A DNA stretch of 61,875 bases from an uncultured Bacteroidota bacterium (GTDB taxonomy: Bacteria > Bacteroidota > Bacteroidia > Chitinophagales > Chitinophagaceae): assembly GCA_903839875.1 (NCBI GenBank), contig CAIMDZ010000025.1, positions 1 to 61,875 of the forward strand, given 5' to 3'. This document shows, piece by piece, positions 1 to 10,780 of the stretch. The notes under the pieces are model-generated. The model had not been told where the DNA came from, did no database searches, and saw only the letters and a list, made by a program, of their open reading frames with translations. A program made the translations under genes and the position numbers. Numbering within the stretch: position 1 is the stretch's first letter; each line of letters begins with the position of its first letter.

Positions 1-139
1 GCATTAACGAAACATGGATTTTGCGAGCTTGATAACTACATAATGTGTTTATTAGCAAACAATTATTACTCGTGTCTTTGCGCCTCTGCGCCTTTGCGTG
101 AACCATTTTCTTGCACTGATTTATGCCGCGCGAAGTATA
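1..139. repeat. 139-bp long-distance repeat, copy 1
   Basis: This stretch recurs at 59405-59543 in the same orientation, without gaps and with three mismatches that I count. It contains the GC-rich triplet-like run around 76-102 (TTTGCG, CCTCTGCG, CCTTTGCG) that is common between genes in many bacteria. The copy may extend beyond the left edge of the window. From 140 to 285 I see no gene, only low-complexity intergenic sequence. Confidence 0.93.
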
Positions 140-285
140 GTTGAGAAATGGAACAATACCGGATATTCAACTATCGGCAACTTATGAGGTATGATGTACA
201 ACTAACCCTGCGCAACATGGGCCTCGCTTCATGAGCAACTGCCAATTTGCAAACTGGGAACTGCCAACTGCTATCCACTCACCAA

Positions 286-1092
286 CTACTTTTGACTGAT
301 TTTCTGATTCTTTGCCAGGAACAACTCGAGGGCAGACACCATGGAAGGAGCATTAACGGCAGGAGCCTTTACATGCAGGTTCAATCCGCTGTCTTCAACC
401 GCCTTGGAGGTGGTAGGACCGAATGCACCGATAATGGTGCCATTTTGTTTGAACTCAGGATTGTAATCGAATAAGGTTTGCACGCTGAACGGGCTGAAGA
501 ATACTATCATGTCGTAACCAGCCTGCATTACCGGGGCAATATCATTGGAGACCATACGGTACAATGTACCTTCGGCGTACTTGATGGTGTGTTTGATCAG
601 GTATTGGGCAATATCATTCTTGGCGCTGTCGGTAACCGGCAGAATGTACTTTTCATTCTTATGCTTGCCTATCACATCCAGCAGGCCCTGTGTGCTGCCA
701 TCAGCCGAGAAAAAGACCTTGCGCTTGCGGTACAGAATGAATTTCTGCAGGTATAAAGCCACAGCTTCAGTAATGCAGAAGTACTTCATGTCCTGCGACA
801 CTTTTACCTTCAGTTCTTCGCAGATCCTGAAAAAATGGTCAACGGCATAACGGCTGGTAAATATGATAGCGGTATATTCGCTGATATCAATGCGCTGCTT
901 GCGGAACTCCTTGCCACTAAGGCCTTCCACCCTGATAAAAGCATGGAAATCAAGCTTAATCTCATACTTCTTAGCCAGGTCGAAATAAGGTGACTTTTCT
1001 GTTTCAGGACGGGGTTGGGTTATTAGTATACTACCGACCTTCAGTTCCTTTTTTTCAGCACCCTTCTTTTTTGAACTAACAGCTTTGGCCAT
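286..1092 (-). CDS. hemD: Uroporphyrinogen-III synthase (HemD family)
   Basis: The 268-residue protein matches the HemD fold family, which closes and inverts hydroxymethylbilane to uroporphyrinogen III in haem and sirohaem synthesis in the cytoplasm. Typical patches are the N-terminal 'ILITQPRPE', the 'IIFTSRYAV' strand of the first lobe, 'KYILPVTDSAKNDIAQYL' in the second lobe, and 'MIVFFSPFSVQTLF' plus 'IGAFGPTTSKAVE' near the C-terminus. HemD proteins diverge strongly, so assignment rests on these patches and length. The first 15 residues are a lysine-rich extension. It lies 60 bases downstream of the DUF4271 gene on the same strand, a pairing usual in Bacteroidota, so the two are probably co-transcribed. 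Confidence 0.85.
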   Translation of the reverse strand: MAKAVSSKKKGAEKKELKVGSILITQPRPETEKSPYFDLAKKYEIKLDFHAFIRVEGLSGKEFRKQRIDISEYTAIIFTSRYAVDHFFRICEELKVKVSQDMKYFCITEAVALYLQKFILYRKRKVFFSADGSTQGLLDVIGKHKNEKYILPVTDSAKNDIAQYLIKHTIKYAEGTLYRMVSNDIAPVMQAGYDMIVFFSPFSVQTLFDYNPEFKQNGTIIGAFGPTTSKAVEDSGLNLHVKAPAVNAPSMVSALELFLAKNQKISQK

Positions 1093-1152
1093 ATATAAGG
1101 ATTATCGGAACCTGCTTTCGAACAAAAACAGTATTAACTCCGTGATATTGGT

Positions 1153-2028
1153 TTAGTAAAACATTAACCCTTTGACCAATAACTTGATTAAAACTGCCAG
1201 TGGTAATAATTCCGAGGCGCAAAGGTACATAAAAAAATGAAATTTGCTATACTGGAAAAATGACCCGAATACCTGCCAGGACCTGATATATCTGTTTAAC
1301 AACAATACTCCAGCAACGATAAAAGAAATAATTACAACCTGCTGCGCCCAATCCCTGTCAGCAAATGCAAGGATAATAATAAATGGTATTAGTGTAATTC
1401 CTAATACCTTATTAATAAGAAAAACATTAAATAGATAATGCTCTGTAATACCCTCAACCCTGAATGCCCAGCCGCTGAAACGCACAGCAGCATACTTTGC
1501 CAGGTATATAATGGCAGTGCCGCTAATTAACATAATTATAAGTAATGAAGGCGGTATCACCCCCGACCGGTTAGGGGTAAAGAAACGGACTATATAATAC
1601 ATATAAGATCCTCCGGCAAAAGTGAAAAAAATATTCATCAGCAGGTTGGGCAACCCAGAACCCTGCAACTGCTCTTTTAGCTGCCGGTTGCTTAAAGTGG
1701 GATTGAGAAAAGCACGCCAGAGATTATAAAAGTAGCGGGTGTCCATAAACCTTATCAGGCCCAGCATAAGGCATAAAAACAGCAAGAGGTAAAAATCAGC
1801 CGTTTGTGAAGCCATATTGTGTGGCAATTCTATATCACTTATGATATTGGCACTTGCCATCATAGGCTGCGACGCTACAAAATCATCGGTAGTGGCCAAT
1901 ATCCTCCGCTGTAACGAAGCGCTGTCTATTTCAATGATAATGCCATATTTTGGAAACGAAAGCCTGGCGTGCGCCCCATTGCACATAGAAATTAAGACAA
2001 CAATTAACAGACCCCGGAGAAAACGCAT
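1153..2028 (-). CDS. DUF4271 domain membrane protein
   Basis: The start is taken at the ATG at 2028; the longer reading begins with TTG and adds four residues. The protein opens with a signal-like segment (MRFLRGLLIVV...AHA), then a region of about 70 residues, then five to six hydrophobic segments, with 'YYIVRFFTP' after the second and 'ASELLPLAVLIKLLV' near the end. This is the DUF4271 family, inner-membrane proteins of unknown function restricted to Bacteroidota and commonly next to uroporphyrinogen-III synthase, as here. No catalytic motif is visible. It is the upstream member of a likely two-gene unit with hemD. Confidence 0.8.
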   Translation of the reverse strand: MRFLRGLLIVVLISMCNGAHARLSFPKYGIIIEIDSASLQRRILATTDDFVASQPMMASANIISDIELPHNMASQTADFYLLLFLCLMLGLIRFMDTRYFYNLWRAFLNPTLSNRQLKEQLQGSGLPNLLMNIFFTFAGGSYMYYIVRFFTPNRSGVIPPSLLIIMLISGTAIIYLAKYAAVRFSGWAFRVEGITEHYLFNVFLINKVLGITLIPFIIILAFADRDWAQQVVIISFIVAGVLLLNRYIRSWQVFGSFFQYSKFHFFMYLCASELLPLAVLIKLLVKGLMFY

Positions 2029-2239
2029 AGCAGTCGCCAAAATTAACAGTTAAATCAGTAGGCATGACACAAACTTTATAAGCTGACAATATATTTATCC
2101 ACCATTCAATGTGGTTTTGTTAATAACCTGTAAGTAAGCCTGTACCACAAAGAGCCATAAAAAAACATAACTTCAGTGGTAGTTAAAAATTGCCTGCTCC
2201 TGTTTTCTTCATTACTTTTATACCGTTCTCCATGAAACT

Positions 2240-3433
2240 ATGCTAAGCTATTTATCAAATAAATTTCGCCGGATAACAACCAACCAGTTGTACCTGGCTG
2301 AAATAGATGGTATGCGGTTCCTGTCACTTTCGCTGGTAATCCTGTTTCATATCCGCGGATACTTTCTGGAAAAAACCACTATCCGTTTTACAGATAACCC
2401 GGATAGTTACTACTGGTTAAACCGGTTTTTTATTAATGCCGACAGAAGTGTTCCCTTGTTCTTTGCCATTAGCGGATTTATCCTGGCCGTTCCATTCGCT
2501 CATCATTATATCAATCAAGGTAAAAAGCCCAACCTTAAGCAATATTATTTACGCAGGGTAACACGGCTGGAACCACCCTATTTTATTGTAATGATCCTGA
2601 TTTTCCTTGCCCAGATACTGCTGGGCAACTATACTTTCAGAGGATTATTACCCAGTTTAGGTGCATCTTTGATTTATTCTCATAATTTAATTTTCCACCA
2701 TACCCCGCTGGTAACTGTCGTAGCATGGACACTGGAAGTAGAGATACAGTTTTATTCTGTCGCACCATTTATATTCAGGGTGCTGGCATTGCCTCAATTA
2801 ATACGCAGAAGCCTGATTACAGCCCTGATCATAATGTTTGTCGTTGTACAACATCTATACCCGCCTTCGTTTTTAAGTATCTATGGATCAGCACAGCATT
2901 TCCTGGCCGGCATATTGGTGGCAGACTTCTATGTTTGCGGATTTGCCATAGATTTCTTCAGAAAAAAATGGGCTGGCCCGGTTGCATTAGTACTATTGCT
3001 TACAATGTTTTTAATGCCCAGGTGGGAGGACACAAATGCATCCGGGTTGCTGCCGCTTGCCATCTTATTCCCATTTATGATCGGCACACTTTATTACATT
3101 ATCCTGCGTAATGAATTGGTCAAAAAAGTATTCAGTTATAAATTCATCCCCATCATTGGCGGCATGTGTTATACCATTTATCTCATTCACTATACCGTCA
3201 TTTCCATGATCGGGCGGATAATGGTAAAAGTGCATTTTACCAACTATTATTTACCAAACCTTGCGCTTCAGTTTATTTTAAATATCATCCCTATCCTATT
3301 GATCTCTTCATTATTCTACCTGTACATTGAACGCCCCTTTATGTCGAAAAAATGGCTGGAAAAGCTAATGAAACGCGATAAAAAACAGGAAGAAACAAAT
3401 GTGCTCAGAGAAGAAACCATGCCAATAAAATAA
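2240..3433 (+). CDS. Acyltransferase 3 family membrane protein (OafA-like)
   Basis: The 397-residue protein belongs to the acyltransferase-3 family: integral membrane enzymes that move acetyl or other acyl groups onto surface sugars. Seen are about ten hydrophobic helices, the N-terminal 'EIDGMRFLSLSLVILFH' with the family's conserved histidine in the first helix, 'YYLRRVTRLEPPYF', the 'WTLEVEIQFY' segment and the C-terminal 'IHYTVISMIGR'. The tail after the last helix is charged (KRDKKQEE). It lies 55 bases upstream of a close paralogue on the same strand, so the pair arose by tandem duplication. The substrate cannot be told from sequence. Confidence 0.88.
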   Translation: MLSYLSNKFRRITTNQLYLAEIDGMRFLSLSLVILFHIRGYFLEKTTIRFTDNPDSYYWLNRFFINADRSVPLFFAISGFILAVPFAHHYINQGKKPNLKQYYLRRVTRLEPPYFIVMILIFLAQILLGNYTFRGLLPSLGASLIYSHNLIFHHTPLVTVVAWTLEVEIQFYSVAPFIFRVLALPQLIRRSLITALIIMFVVVQHLYPPSFLSIYGSAQHFLAGILVADFYVCGFAIDFFRKKWAGPVALVLLLTMFLMPRWEDTNASGLLPLAILFPFMIGTLYYIILRNELVKKVFSYKFIPIIGGMCYTIYLIHYTVISMIGRIMVKVHFTNYYLPNLALQFILNIIPILLISSLFYLYIERPFMSKKWLEKLMKRDKKQEETNVLREETMPIK

Positions 3434-3488
3434 CAGCTGTAACAATGAAAAAATCGAATGAACTATTAACAATCTGCAGCCTGCAAAC

Positions 3489-4664
3489 ATGATTAGTAAC
3501 ATTTACAATAAATTTCGCCGGATAACTACGAACCAGTTATATTTTCCGGAGATAGATGGTATTCGGTTTCTGGCAATATTGCTGGTGATACTTTTCCATA
3601 CGCATGGTTATTTTGTACGTAAAACAACCATTCAATTTACCGACCAGGCAGACAATTATAGTTTGATCAATACCTTTCTCACAAACAGTGACCGGGGAGT
3701 TGAAATGTTTTTTGTACTGAGCGGATTTATTCTCTGCCTGCCATTTGCCCATCATTATATAAATAAGGGTAAAAAAGTCTCGTTGAAAAAGTACTATTTA
3801 CGAAGATTGATCAGGTTAGAACCTCCGTATTTTATTGCTATAACCTGTATTTTCATATTAGAGGTACTGACTAAAGTGCATCCGGAAAAGGATCTGTTGC
3901 CCAGTTGGCTTGCTTCATTGTTTTACTCCCATAATCTCATTTTTCACAGGGTACCTTTATTAACTGTTGTTACGTGGTCGCTGGAAATAGAGATACAGTT
4001 TTATATCCTTGCCCCTATACTATTCAGCTTGCTGGCAGGTAATAAATTGATACGCAGATCTGTCTTGATTGCTGCAACTATAGGAATTGTGTGTTTACAA
4101 AGGTTCTACCCACCTGCCTATCTCAGCATTTATGCATTTGCCCAGTATTTTTTTACCGGCATACTATTGGCCGACTTGTATGTAAGCGATTCGTTTCCGC
4201 ATTTTTTTAATCAGAAATGGGTGGCATTTGCTTCTATATTTTGTTTTATTGCCCTGGTCTATCTCCCAATAAAAAGCAAGACAATACCAGCAGACACACT
4301 TTTTTGGGGAAGAATGTTCCTTCCTCTGTTAATTGGCCTTTTTTATTACACCATTTTAAAAAATGAAACGCTTAGCAAGGTTTTTAGTTTTAAGTACATA
4401 CCTATTATCGGTGGCATGTGCTATTCTATATACCTCCTTCACTATACCATCATTTCAGTGACAGGCAGGTACTTACTAAAATTACATATTACGAGCTATT
4501 ATCTGCCGAACCTTTTATTACAGATTGTTTTATTATGCATTCCAATAATTTCAATATCATCTGTGTATTATTACTATATAGAAAGGCCTTTTATGTCCAG
4601 TAAATGGCTGGATTTGCTGATGCGAAAAGAAAAAAATAAAGAAGGCACCAACGCAGTTACCTGA
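3489..4664 (+). CDS. Acyltransferase 3 family membrane protein, tandem paralogue
   Basis: This 391-residue protein is closely similar along its whole length to the gene just upstream: both start with 'NKFRRITTNQLY', share 'EIDGxRFL', 'RRxxRLEPPYF', 'LEVEIQFY/LEIEIQFY' and end with 'YIERPFMS.KWL'. It is a multi-spanning acyltransferase-3 enzyme with the conserved histidine in helix 1 (VILFHTHGYF). The two genes are separated by 55 bases and probably share a transcript. It differs mainly in the middle loop and charged tail, so donor or acceptor specificity could have shifted. O-acetylation of a cell-surface glycan is the family's usual role; the target is unknown. Confidence 0.88.
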   Translation: MISNIYNKFRRITTNQLYFPEIDGIRFLAILLVILFHTHGYFVRKTTIQFTDQADNYSLINTFLTNSDRGVEMFFVLSGFILCLPFAHHYINKGKKVSLKKYYLRRLIRLEPPYFIAITCIFILEVLTKVHPEKDLLPSWLASLFYSHNLIFHRVPLLTVVTWSLEIEIQFYILAPILFSLLAGNKLIRRSVLIAATIGIVCLQRFYPPAYLSIYAFAQYFFTGILLADLYVSDSFPHFFNQKWVAFASIFCFIALVYLPIKSKTIPADTLFWGRMFLPLLIGLFYYTILKNETLSKVFSFKYIPIIGGMCYSIYLLHYTIISVTGRYLLKLHITSYYLPNLLLQIVLLCIPIISISSVYYYYIERPFMSSKWLDLLMRKEKNKEGTNAVT

Positions 4665-4690
4665 CAGCCAATGCCGGCGAATATTTTGCC

Positions 4691-4720
4691 TTTGACTTTC
4701 GATTAACAATCGTATCTTTG
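4691..4720 (+). promoter_or_regulatory. Bacteroidota-type promoter for pyrG
   Basis: TTTG at 4691-4694 and TATCTTTG at 4713-4720 are 18 bases apart and match the Bacteroidota -33/-7 consensus (TTTG, about 19-21, TAnnTTTG). The ATG of pyrG follows at 4796, giving an untranslated leader of roughly 70 bases. Confidence 0.65.
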
Positions 4721-4747
4721 TTTGACCGCAAGAGCTACTCCCAATAA

Positions 4748-6445
<1,698 letters not shown>

Positions 6446-6493
6446 AACAGAGTTCATTCAAAATAAAGACTGCTCTTGTTTCGGTTAGATTCT

Positions 6494-6521
6494 TTATTTA
6501 ACTTTACATAACTATAAATAA
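6494..6521 (+). promoter_or_regulatory. Possible operator/promoter of the toxin-antitoxin pair
   Basis: TTATTTA at 6494-6500 and TAAATAA at 6515-6521 form a 7-bp inverted repeat that brackets a weak -7 box (TAACTTTA, 6499-6506) just before the antitoxin start at 6528. Such dyads often bind the antitoxin, but the region is AT-rich, so chance is possible. Confidence 0.3.
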
Positions 6522-6527
6522 GCCTTT

Positions 6528-6728
6528 ATGGAAGTACAGTATATAACAAACGGCAGCGGCAAAAAAACTGGTATTCAACTAACGTTGAAACAGTGGGAAC
6601 GTGTACAAAAGGACATGAAAAAATTAGAACTATTTGACGAACTGAAGCAGGCATTTAAAGAAATGAGCCAGCATCAAAAAGGTAATCTTAAAACACCATC
6701 AACGAAACAATTACTTGCTCAATTATAG
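6528..6728 (+). CDS. Antitoxin of a type II toxin-antitoxin pair
   Basis: This 66-residue protein sits 15 bases upstream of a RelE-like toxin gene, the normal antitoxin-first order. It starts with 'MEVQYITNGSGKKTGIQLTL' followed by a helical stretch (KQWERVQKDMKKLELFDELKQAFKEM) and a basic tail. The pattern is that of the short antitoxins paired with RelE/ParE-family toxins in Bacteroidota. Binding and neutralising the toxin, and repressing the operon, is inferred from position; no ribbon-helix-helix or HTH motif is obvious by eye. Confidence 0.72.
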   Translation: MEVQYITNGSGKKTGIQLTLKQWERVQKDMKKLELFDELKQAFKEMSQHQKGNLKTPSTKQLLAQL

Positions 6729-6743
6729 CGCACTCATTTATTT

Positions 6744-7076
6744 ATGGATTTTGTTTACCTGCCAGGATTCGTAAAAAAACTAAAGGGATATTCCAAAAAG
6801 TATCCTTCTCTTAAAAAAGATTTTGAACAACTTCTAAGTCAGCTTCAGCAATTTCCTCAAAAAGGCAAACCATTAGGCAGGGATTGTTTTAAAATAAGGT
6901 TAGCCATAAAAAGTAAAGACCGGGGGAAAAGCGGAGGAGCCAGAGTTATTACCTGCGTTAAAATCCAGAAAGACTGCATTTATTTTCTGACTATCTATGA
7001 TAAGGGGGAGCAGGAAACTGTTAGTGATACCGATCTGAAGGTTTTTATTGAGTATCTGCAACAGCATTACAGTTGA
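6744..7076 (+). CDS. RelE/ParE-family toxin
   Basis: The 110-residue basic protein has the layout of RelE-fold toxins: N-terminal helices rich in lysine (FVKKLKGYSKKYPSLKKDFEQLL), 'GKPLGRDCFKIRLAIKSKDRGKSGGARVI' with the core strands and basic residues, and 'IYFLTIYDKGEQETV' as the final strand. Toxins of this fold cleave mRNA at the ribosome or inhibit gyrase. The sequence looks intact, with no stop or frameshift. It is coupled to the antitoxin gene upstream. Which target it hits cannot be decided from sequence. Confidence 0.82.
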   Translation: MDFVYLPGFVKKLKGYSKKYPSLKKDFEQLLSQLQQFPQKGKPLGRDCFKIRLAIKSKDRGKSGGARVITCVKIQKDCIYFLTIYDKGEQETVSDTDLKVFIEYLQQHYS

Positions 7077-7197
7077 TAAACCGGTACACCTCAATCGCAC
7101 CTTTTTTGTTGGCGACAGACTCATAAACGAGATTCATAACTCATTTGCTCGTTTAATAGTTTACAATTCCTTATACTTACTTTATAAAATCCCTTTT

Positions 7198-8498
7198 ATG
7201 AGAAAGCAATTTTACTCGTTTCCGTTGTATTGCTGCAATCACCGGCATTCGCGCAGCTACCTTCCTATCTTCCGGCATCAGGCCTCATAGTCTGGTTTCC
7301 GTTTACGGGTAATGCAGTTGACAGCTCCGGGCACGGGCATGACGGAACGATTCACGGAACAACCAATACCGCAGGGCGTTATGGCGTACCAAACACAGCA
7401 TTTTATTTCAACGGCACCAGTGATTACATATATGTGCCACCGGGAACACCGGGCTACGATATTTCAACAGATATTACTGCCAGCCTTACCATTTCGGCAT
7501 GGGTGAAATCGCAGAATTATTCCTTTACCAGCCAGGAACAGATATACTGGAGAGGTGATGCTACACCTGCACATGATCCGCATATGCTTTATTTTATCGG
7601 GGGTGAAGTTAAGATCAGGAGGGATGTGGATCCCGGAACAATTTCAAATGAAGTAGGCACTTCAGTTGCAACGCTTGATACCAATTACCACATGATGACG
7701 GGCACCTACGATTCTGCAACCAGTGTGATGAACGTATACCTGGACGGCGTGCTGATGAATACGGCAGTGCTGCCCGGTCTTGAAACTTATCCCACATCAA
7801 CTATGTACAACTATATCGGGGCGGTGGATGGCGGCACCTGGCAGTTCTTCTACGGCGCAATGGATGAGCTGGCAATATGGAACCGTGCTTTAACGCCATG
7901 CGAGGTAATGGCGCTCTATCACTCGGTGCCAAATACAATAACGACCCAACCGGCCAACGATACGGTGATCTCGGGCAGTTCGGCTACTTTCGTCATACAT
8001 GATATAGTCCCATCCACCACCTACCAGTGGCAAGAGAACACCGGTTCCGGCTTTGTAAATCTGACTCCAACAGCGCCCTACTCGGGTGTCTTTACCCCTA
8101 CACTGACTATCTCACCGGTAACCACAGCCATGTCAGGCAATCGGTATAGATGTGTGCCGGTTTCGGCCGCATGCCCTTCCGACACTTCTGGCGCAGGTAA
8201 GCTGGTCGTGCAGACTCCGTCCTGTATCCTCCACACCAGGCCTATCAATAATATCGATATTGTTCCGAACCCCAATAAAGGGACCTTCAATATTACCGGC
8301 TCGCTAAGCGATGACGGGGAAGTGACGATAGAGATCACCAGCCTTTTAGGGCAGGCAGTTTATTCTGAAAAAACCACTCCGCAGAACGGATTGCTGAACA
8401 GGCAGATCGATCTGAAAGGCATCAGCAACGGTATGTATTTTCTGAAGATCCGCTCGGAGAAAATGAGTAAGTCTATAAAAGTGCTGATCAGGAATTAG
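7198..8498 (+). CDS. Secreted LamG/Ig-like protein with type IX sorting domain (frameshift near start)
   Basis: From about 7206 the reading frame gives a signal-peptide core (AILLVSVVLLQSPAFAQ), a concanavalin-like LamG domain over about 210 residues ('GLIVWFPFTGNAVDSSGHGHDG', 'DELAIWNRALTPCEV'), an Ig-like domain (TYQWQEN...YRCVPVS) and an 80-residue C-terminal sorting domain beginning 'IVPNPNKGTFNI'. The only ATG, at 7198, is out of frame: ATG AGA AAG CAA. One extra A in the A-run at 7203-7205 would give Met-Arg-Lys joined directly to AILLVS. As it stands only a TTG at 7230, inside the signal peptide, is in frame. Probable cell-surface or secreted adhesin or glycan binder; no catalytic residues seen. 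Confidence 0.82.
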
Positions 8499-9142
8499 GG
8501 GCGCGAAAATCTTTTTCCTCGTGGTCTATTCGAGTCATCCAGTATGCAGTTCAATACCACCAGTTCACTGCTTCTTACATCGTTCTGATATTTAGTTAGT
8601 ATAGTTATTGCAGCGATCACGGGCATGTGATTGAAATTTTCTTCTGCCCAGCTTTGGTGCGGGTTTCGGGTATCCGGGTTTACCTCGGCTTTAAGAACGA
8701 TGAACCGGATGGCACTGTCCTGACCTTGAACCTGGTGGAACAGGAAACGCCGCAGATCGTTCATTTTGTCTTGCAATGTATCTCCTGCTTTCTTCGTTAC
8801 CAGCAGGTTGGTTGTTACATCAATATTGTCCATGTGCTCTGGCATTCCCTCTTCATCCATACCGCCGGATTCATTGATGATACGCTGCTTCAGATACTCG
8901 ATGTATAGCGACAACTTATCTGATTTTTGCGCAACGTCGGTTGCTGCTTTTTCATGGGCCGGCGACCGGTTGGAAATAGCCGTCATTACAGCACCTATCT
9001 TCTTTTCAAGCAGCGCATTTGACCTGTCAATTCCGTTTGTTTGGTGGACAGGCAACTGAGCAATTAACCGCGGACAACAAAGCGCTATCAATAACCCAAT
9101 TGCAGGGATAAGGACGAAGTTCTTTACAGATGATTTAGACAT
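8495..9142 (-). CDS. Stand-alone GldM N-terminal-domain-like secreted protein
   Basis: The start is set at the ATG at 9142, which gives a clean signal peptide (MSKSSVKNFVLIPAIGLLIA...IAQ); 12 residues precede it in the longer reading. The mature part resembles the first domain of the type IX secretion/gliding protein GldM: a helical N-terminal part (ALLEKKIGAVMTAI...YIEYLKQRIINESGG) and the family-typical 'FNHMPVIAAITILTKYQNDV' followed by 'SSELVVLNCIL'. Full GldM is about 500 residues with a membrane helix and several beta domains; here everything after the first domain is missing. It overlaps the tail of the LamG gene by 4 bases on the opposite strand. Role unknown. Confidence 0.68.
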   Translation of the reverse strand: MSKSSVKNFVLIPAIGLLIALCCPRLIAQLPVHQTNGIDRSNALLEKKIGAVMTAISNRSPAHEKAATDVAQKSDKLSLYIEYLKQRIINESGGMDEEGMPEHMDNIDVTTNLLVTKKAGDTLQDKMNDLRRFLFHQVQGQDSAIRFIVLKAEVNPDTRNPHQSWAEENFNHMPVIAAITILTKYQNDVRSSELVVLNCILDDSNRPRGKRFSRP

Positions 9143-9178
9143 TGATATATTGATTGGTGTTTTATGGAATATCAACAC

Positions 9179-10549
9179 CTACTCCACCACTATTTTCGCT
9201 CCTAATCGTTCATTCGCAATCACCGCAGAAATGAAATACATCCCCGGTGGCACATGTAGTAGCACATCTGTTTCCTTATTGGTCTGTACAGTTAGTTCCG
9301 TTACTTTCCTGCCCAGCATATTCGTGATGACAACAGTTGCATCTTCATTTTGTGCAGCAGCAACTTTGATCGTAAATACTCCATGGCAGGGATTCGGAGA
9401 AATGTTGAGTGTGGCAGCAGTATTCATTGTAAGGCTTAATCCCGTGGATGGTGGTAGCAGTTTCATCACAGATGCTTTCTGCCCGCCGGTAAAACCCTGG
9501 TAACATACATAAGGGGTCCCGAGTTTGTCGAGCCCAATGTTGGTGAAATTGGATAGGGTACCCGAGAATCCCGGACTACCGACATTTACCCATGTTGTGC
9601 CATTGAATTTCATCACCGTGGCATAATGATTTACAGTGTTGCCATCGGAATACGCAACAAATGGTGTGCCTGAAGCGTCAACTGCTATCGTGGTATAATC
9701 GGCTATTCCTGCGGAGAATCCCGGAGTGCCAATATTAACCCAGCCACTGCCGTTGTATTTCATTGCGGTCGCTTTCTGGCTGTTGGCATTATCCGTATAG
9801 GTAACACAGGGGGTGTCAACATGCATAGCAATAGAAACACCGGCTACCCCGCCTGCCGAGAAGCCAGGTATGCCCACTGTCACCCAACTACTGCCATTGA
9901 ATTTCACTACTGTAGCTGCCAGGCCACTGGACGAATCGCGGTAAACTACGTAAGGCGTGCGTCCCGATATAGCCAGGTCCAGGGACTGGACACCTGATGT
10001 AAAGCTGGGGCTGCCAACATGAAGCCAGCTGACTCCGTCGAACTTCATAACCGTAAGCGGGCCGGGCCCGAACGGGAAGCTGTCATCCTGGTAGGCAATA
10101 TAGGGCAGACCGCCGGTATCAATTGCAATGCGTGTGTACCCAACAATACCGGGCGAAATACCGGGCGTACCCACCGGTATCCAATTGATGCCATTGTATT
10201 TCATGACCGTAGCCCTCTGAGAATTGGCTCCATCCTGGAAAACCACGTAGGGCGTTCCGCTACGATTTACAGCAATAGAAGTAAAATTGGCAACATCACC
10301 CGAAAAACCTGCTATACCTACAGTTACCCAACTGCTGCCGTTGAATTTTTTTACAGTGGCTTTAAAACTATTGGCATAATCCTGGTAAACCACATAGGGT
10401 GTACCACTGGTGTCCAAGGCCATAGATTCGTAATCAGCCTCTGCCCCGGAAAAACCTAGAATGCCAACAACGCCCCAGCTTTGTGCATGTGCACTAACTG
10501 CTATCAATGCAAAACAAAACAAGAGCAGGCCAGATGTGAAATACCTCAT
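9179..10549 (-). CDS. Seven-repeat propeller-like secreted protein with type IX sorting domain
   Basis: The 456-residue protein has a signal peptide (MRYFTSGLLLFCFALIAVSAHAQ is the first 23 residues), then seven tandem repeats of about 46-51 residues with the pattern 'SWVxVGxPGFSxG...IAxDxxGTPYVxYxD...ATVMKFNGS'. Seven such units suggest a seven-bladed beta-propeller. The last 75 or so residues are a type A sorting domain ('ISPNPCHGVFTIKV', 'VVITNMLGRKV', 'PPGMYFISAV'), so it should be exported by the type IX system. Its start faces a degraded second copy of the sorting domain at 10561-10775. Function beyond surface display is not visible. Confidence 0.85.
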   Translation of the reverse strand: MRYFTSGLLLFCFALIAVSAHAQSWGVVGILGFSGAEADYESMALDTSGTPYVVYQDYANSFKATVKKFNGSSWVTVGIAGFSGDVANFTSIAVNRSGTPYVVFQDGANSQRATVMKYNGINWIPVGTPGISPGIVGYTRIAIDTGGLPYIAYQDDSFPFGPGPLTVMKFDGVSWLHVGSPSFTSGVQSLDLAISGRTPYVVYRDSSSGLAATVVKFNGSSWVTVGIPGFSAGGVAGVSIAMHVDTPCVTYTDNANSQKATAMKYNGSGWVNIGTPGFSAGIADYTTIAVDASGTPFVAYSDGNTVNHYATVMKFNGTTWVNVGSPGFSGTLSNFTNIGLDKLGTPYVCYQGFTGGQKASVMKLLPPSTGLSLTMNTAATLNISPNPCHGVFTIKVAAAQNEDATVVITNMLGRKVTELTVQTNKETDVLLHVPPGMYFISAVIANERLGAKIVVE

Positions 10550-10560
10550 AAATTCGGGCT

Positions 10561-10775
10561 TTAATCTACAACAAGCCTCGAAGTTACAATATTATTTTTC
10601 ATAATAGCTGTTATGAAATATATGCCCGGCGGCATATGAAGTTGCACTTCTGTTTCTTTATTGGAGGGTATTGTCAATTCCTTTACTTTTTGGCCCAGCA
10701 TATTTGTGATGATTATTTGTGCATCTTCATTTGTTGCTGACGAAAAGCAATCTTAAAAGAACCCTTCAGGTGTTC
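10561..10775 (-). pseudogene. Relic of a type IX sorting domain
   Basis: Reading the minus strand and ending at TAA 10561-10563 gives 'SATNEDAQIIITNMLGQKV', then a stretch ending in 'PPGIYFITAIM'. This closely parallels the sorting domain of the neighbouring propeller protein (QNEDATVVITNMLGRKV, PPGMYFISAV). The upstream part 'GSFKIAF' is in another frame, so one base has been lost near 10745. No start codon or gene body remains; it is the 3' tail of a lost paralogue, squeezed between murA and the intact gene. Confidence 0.82.
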
Positions 10776-10780
10776 AGCGG

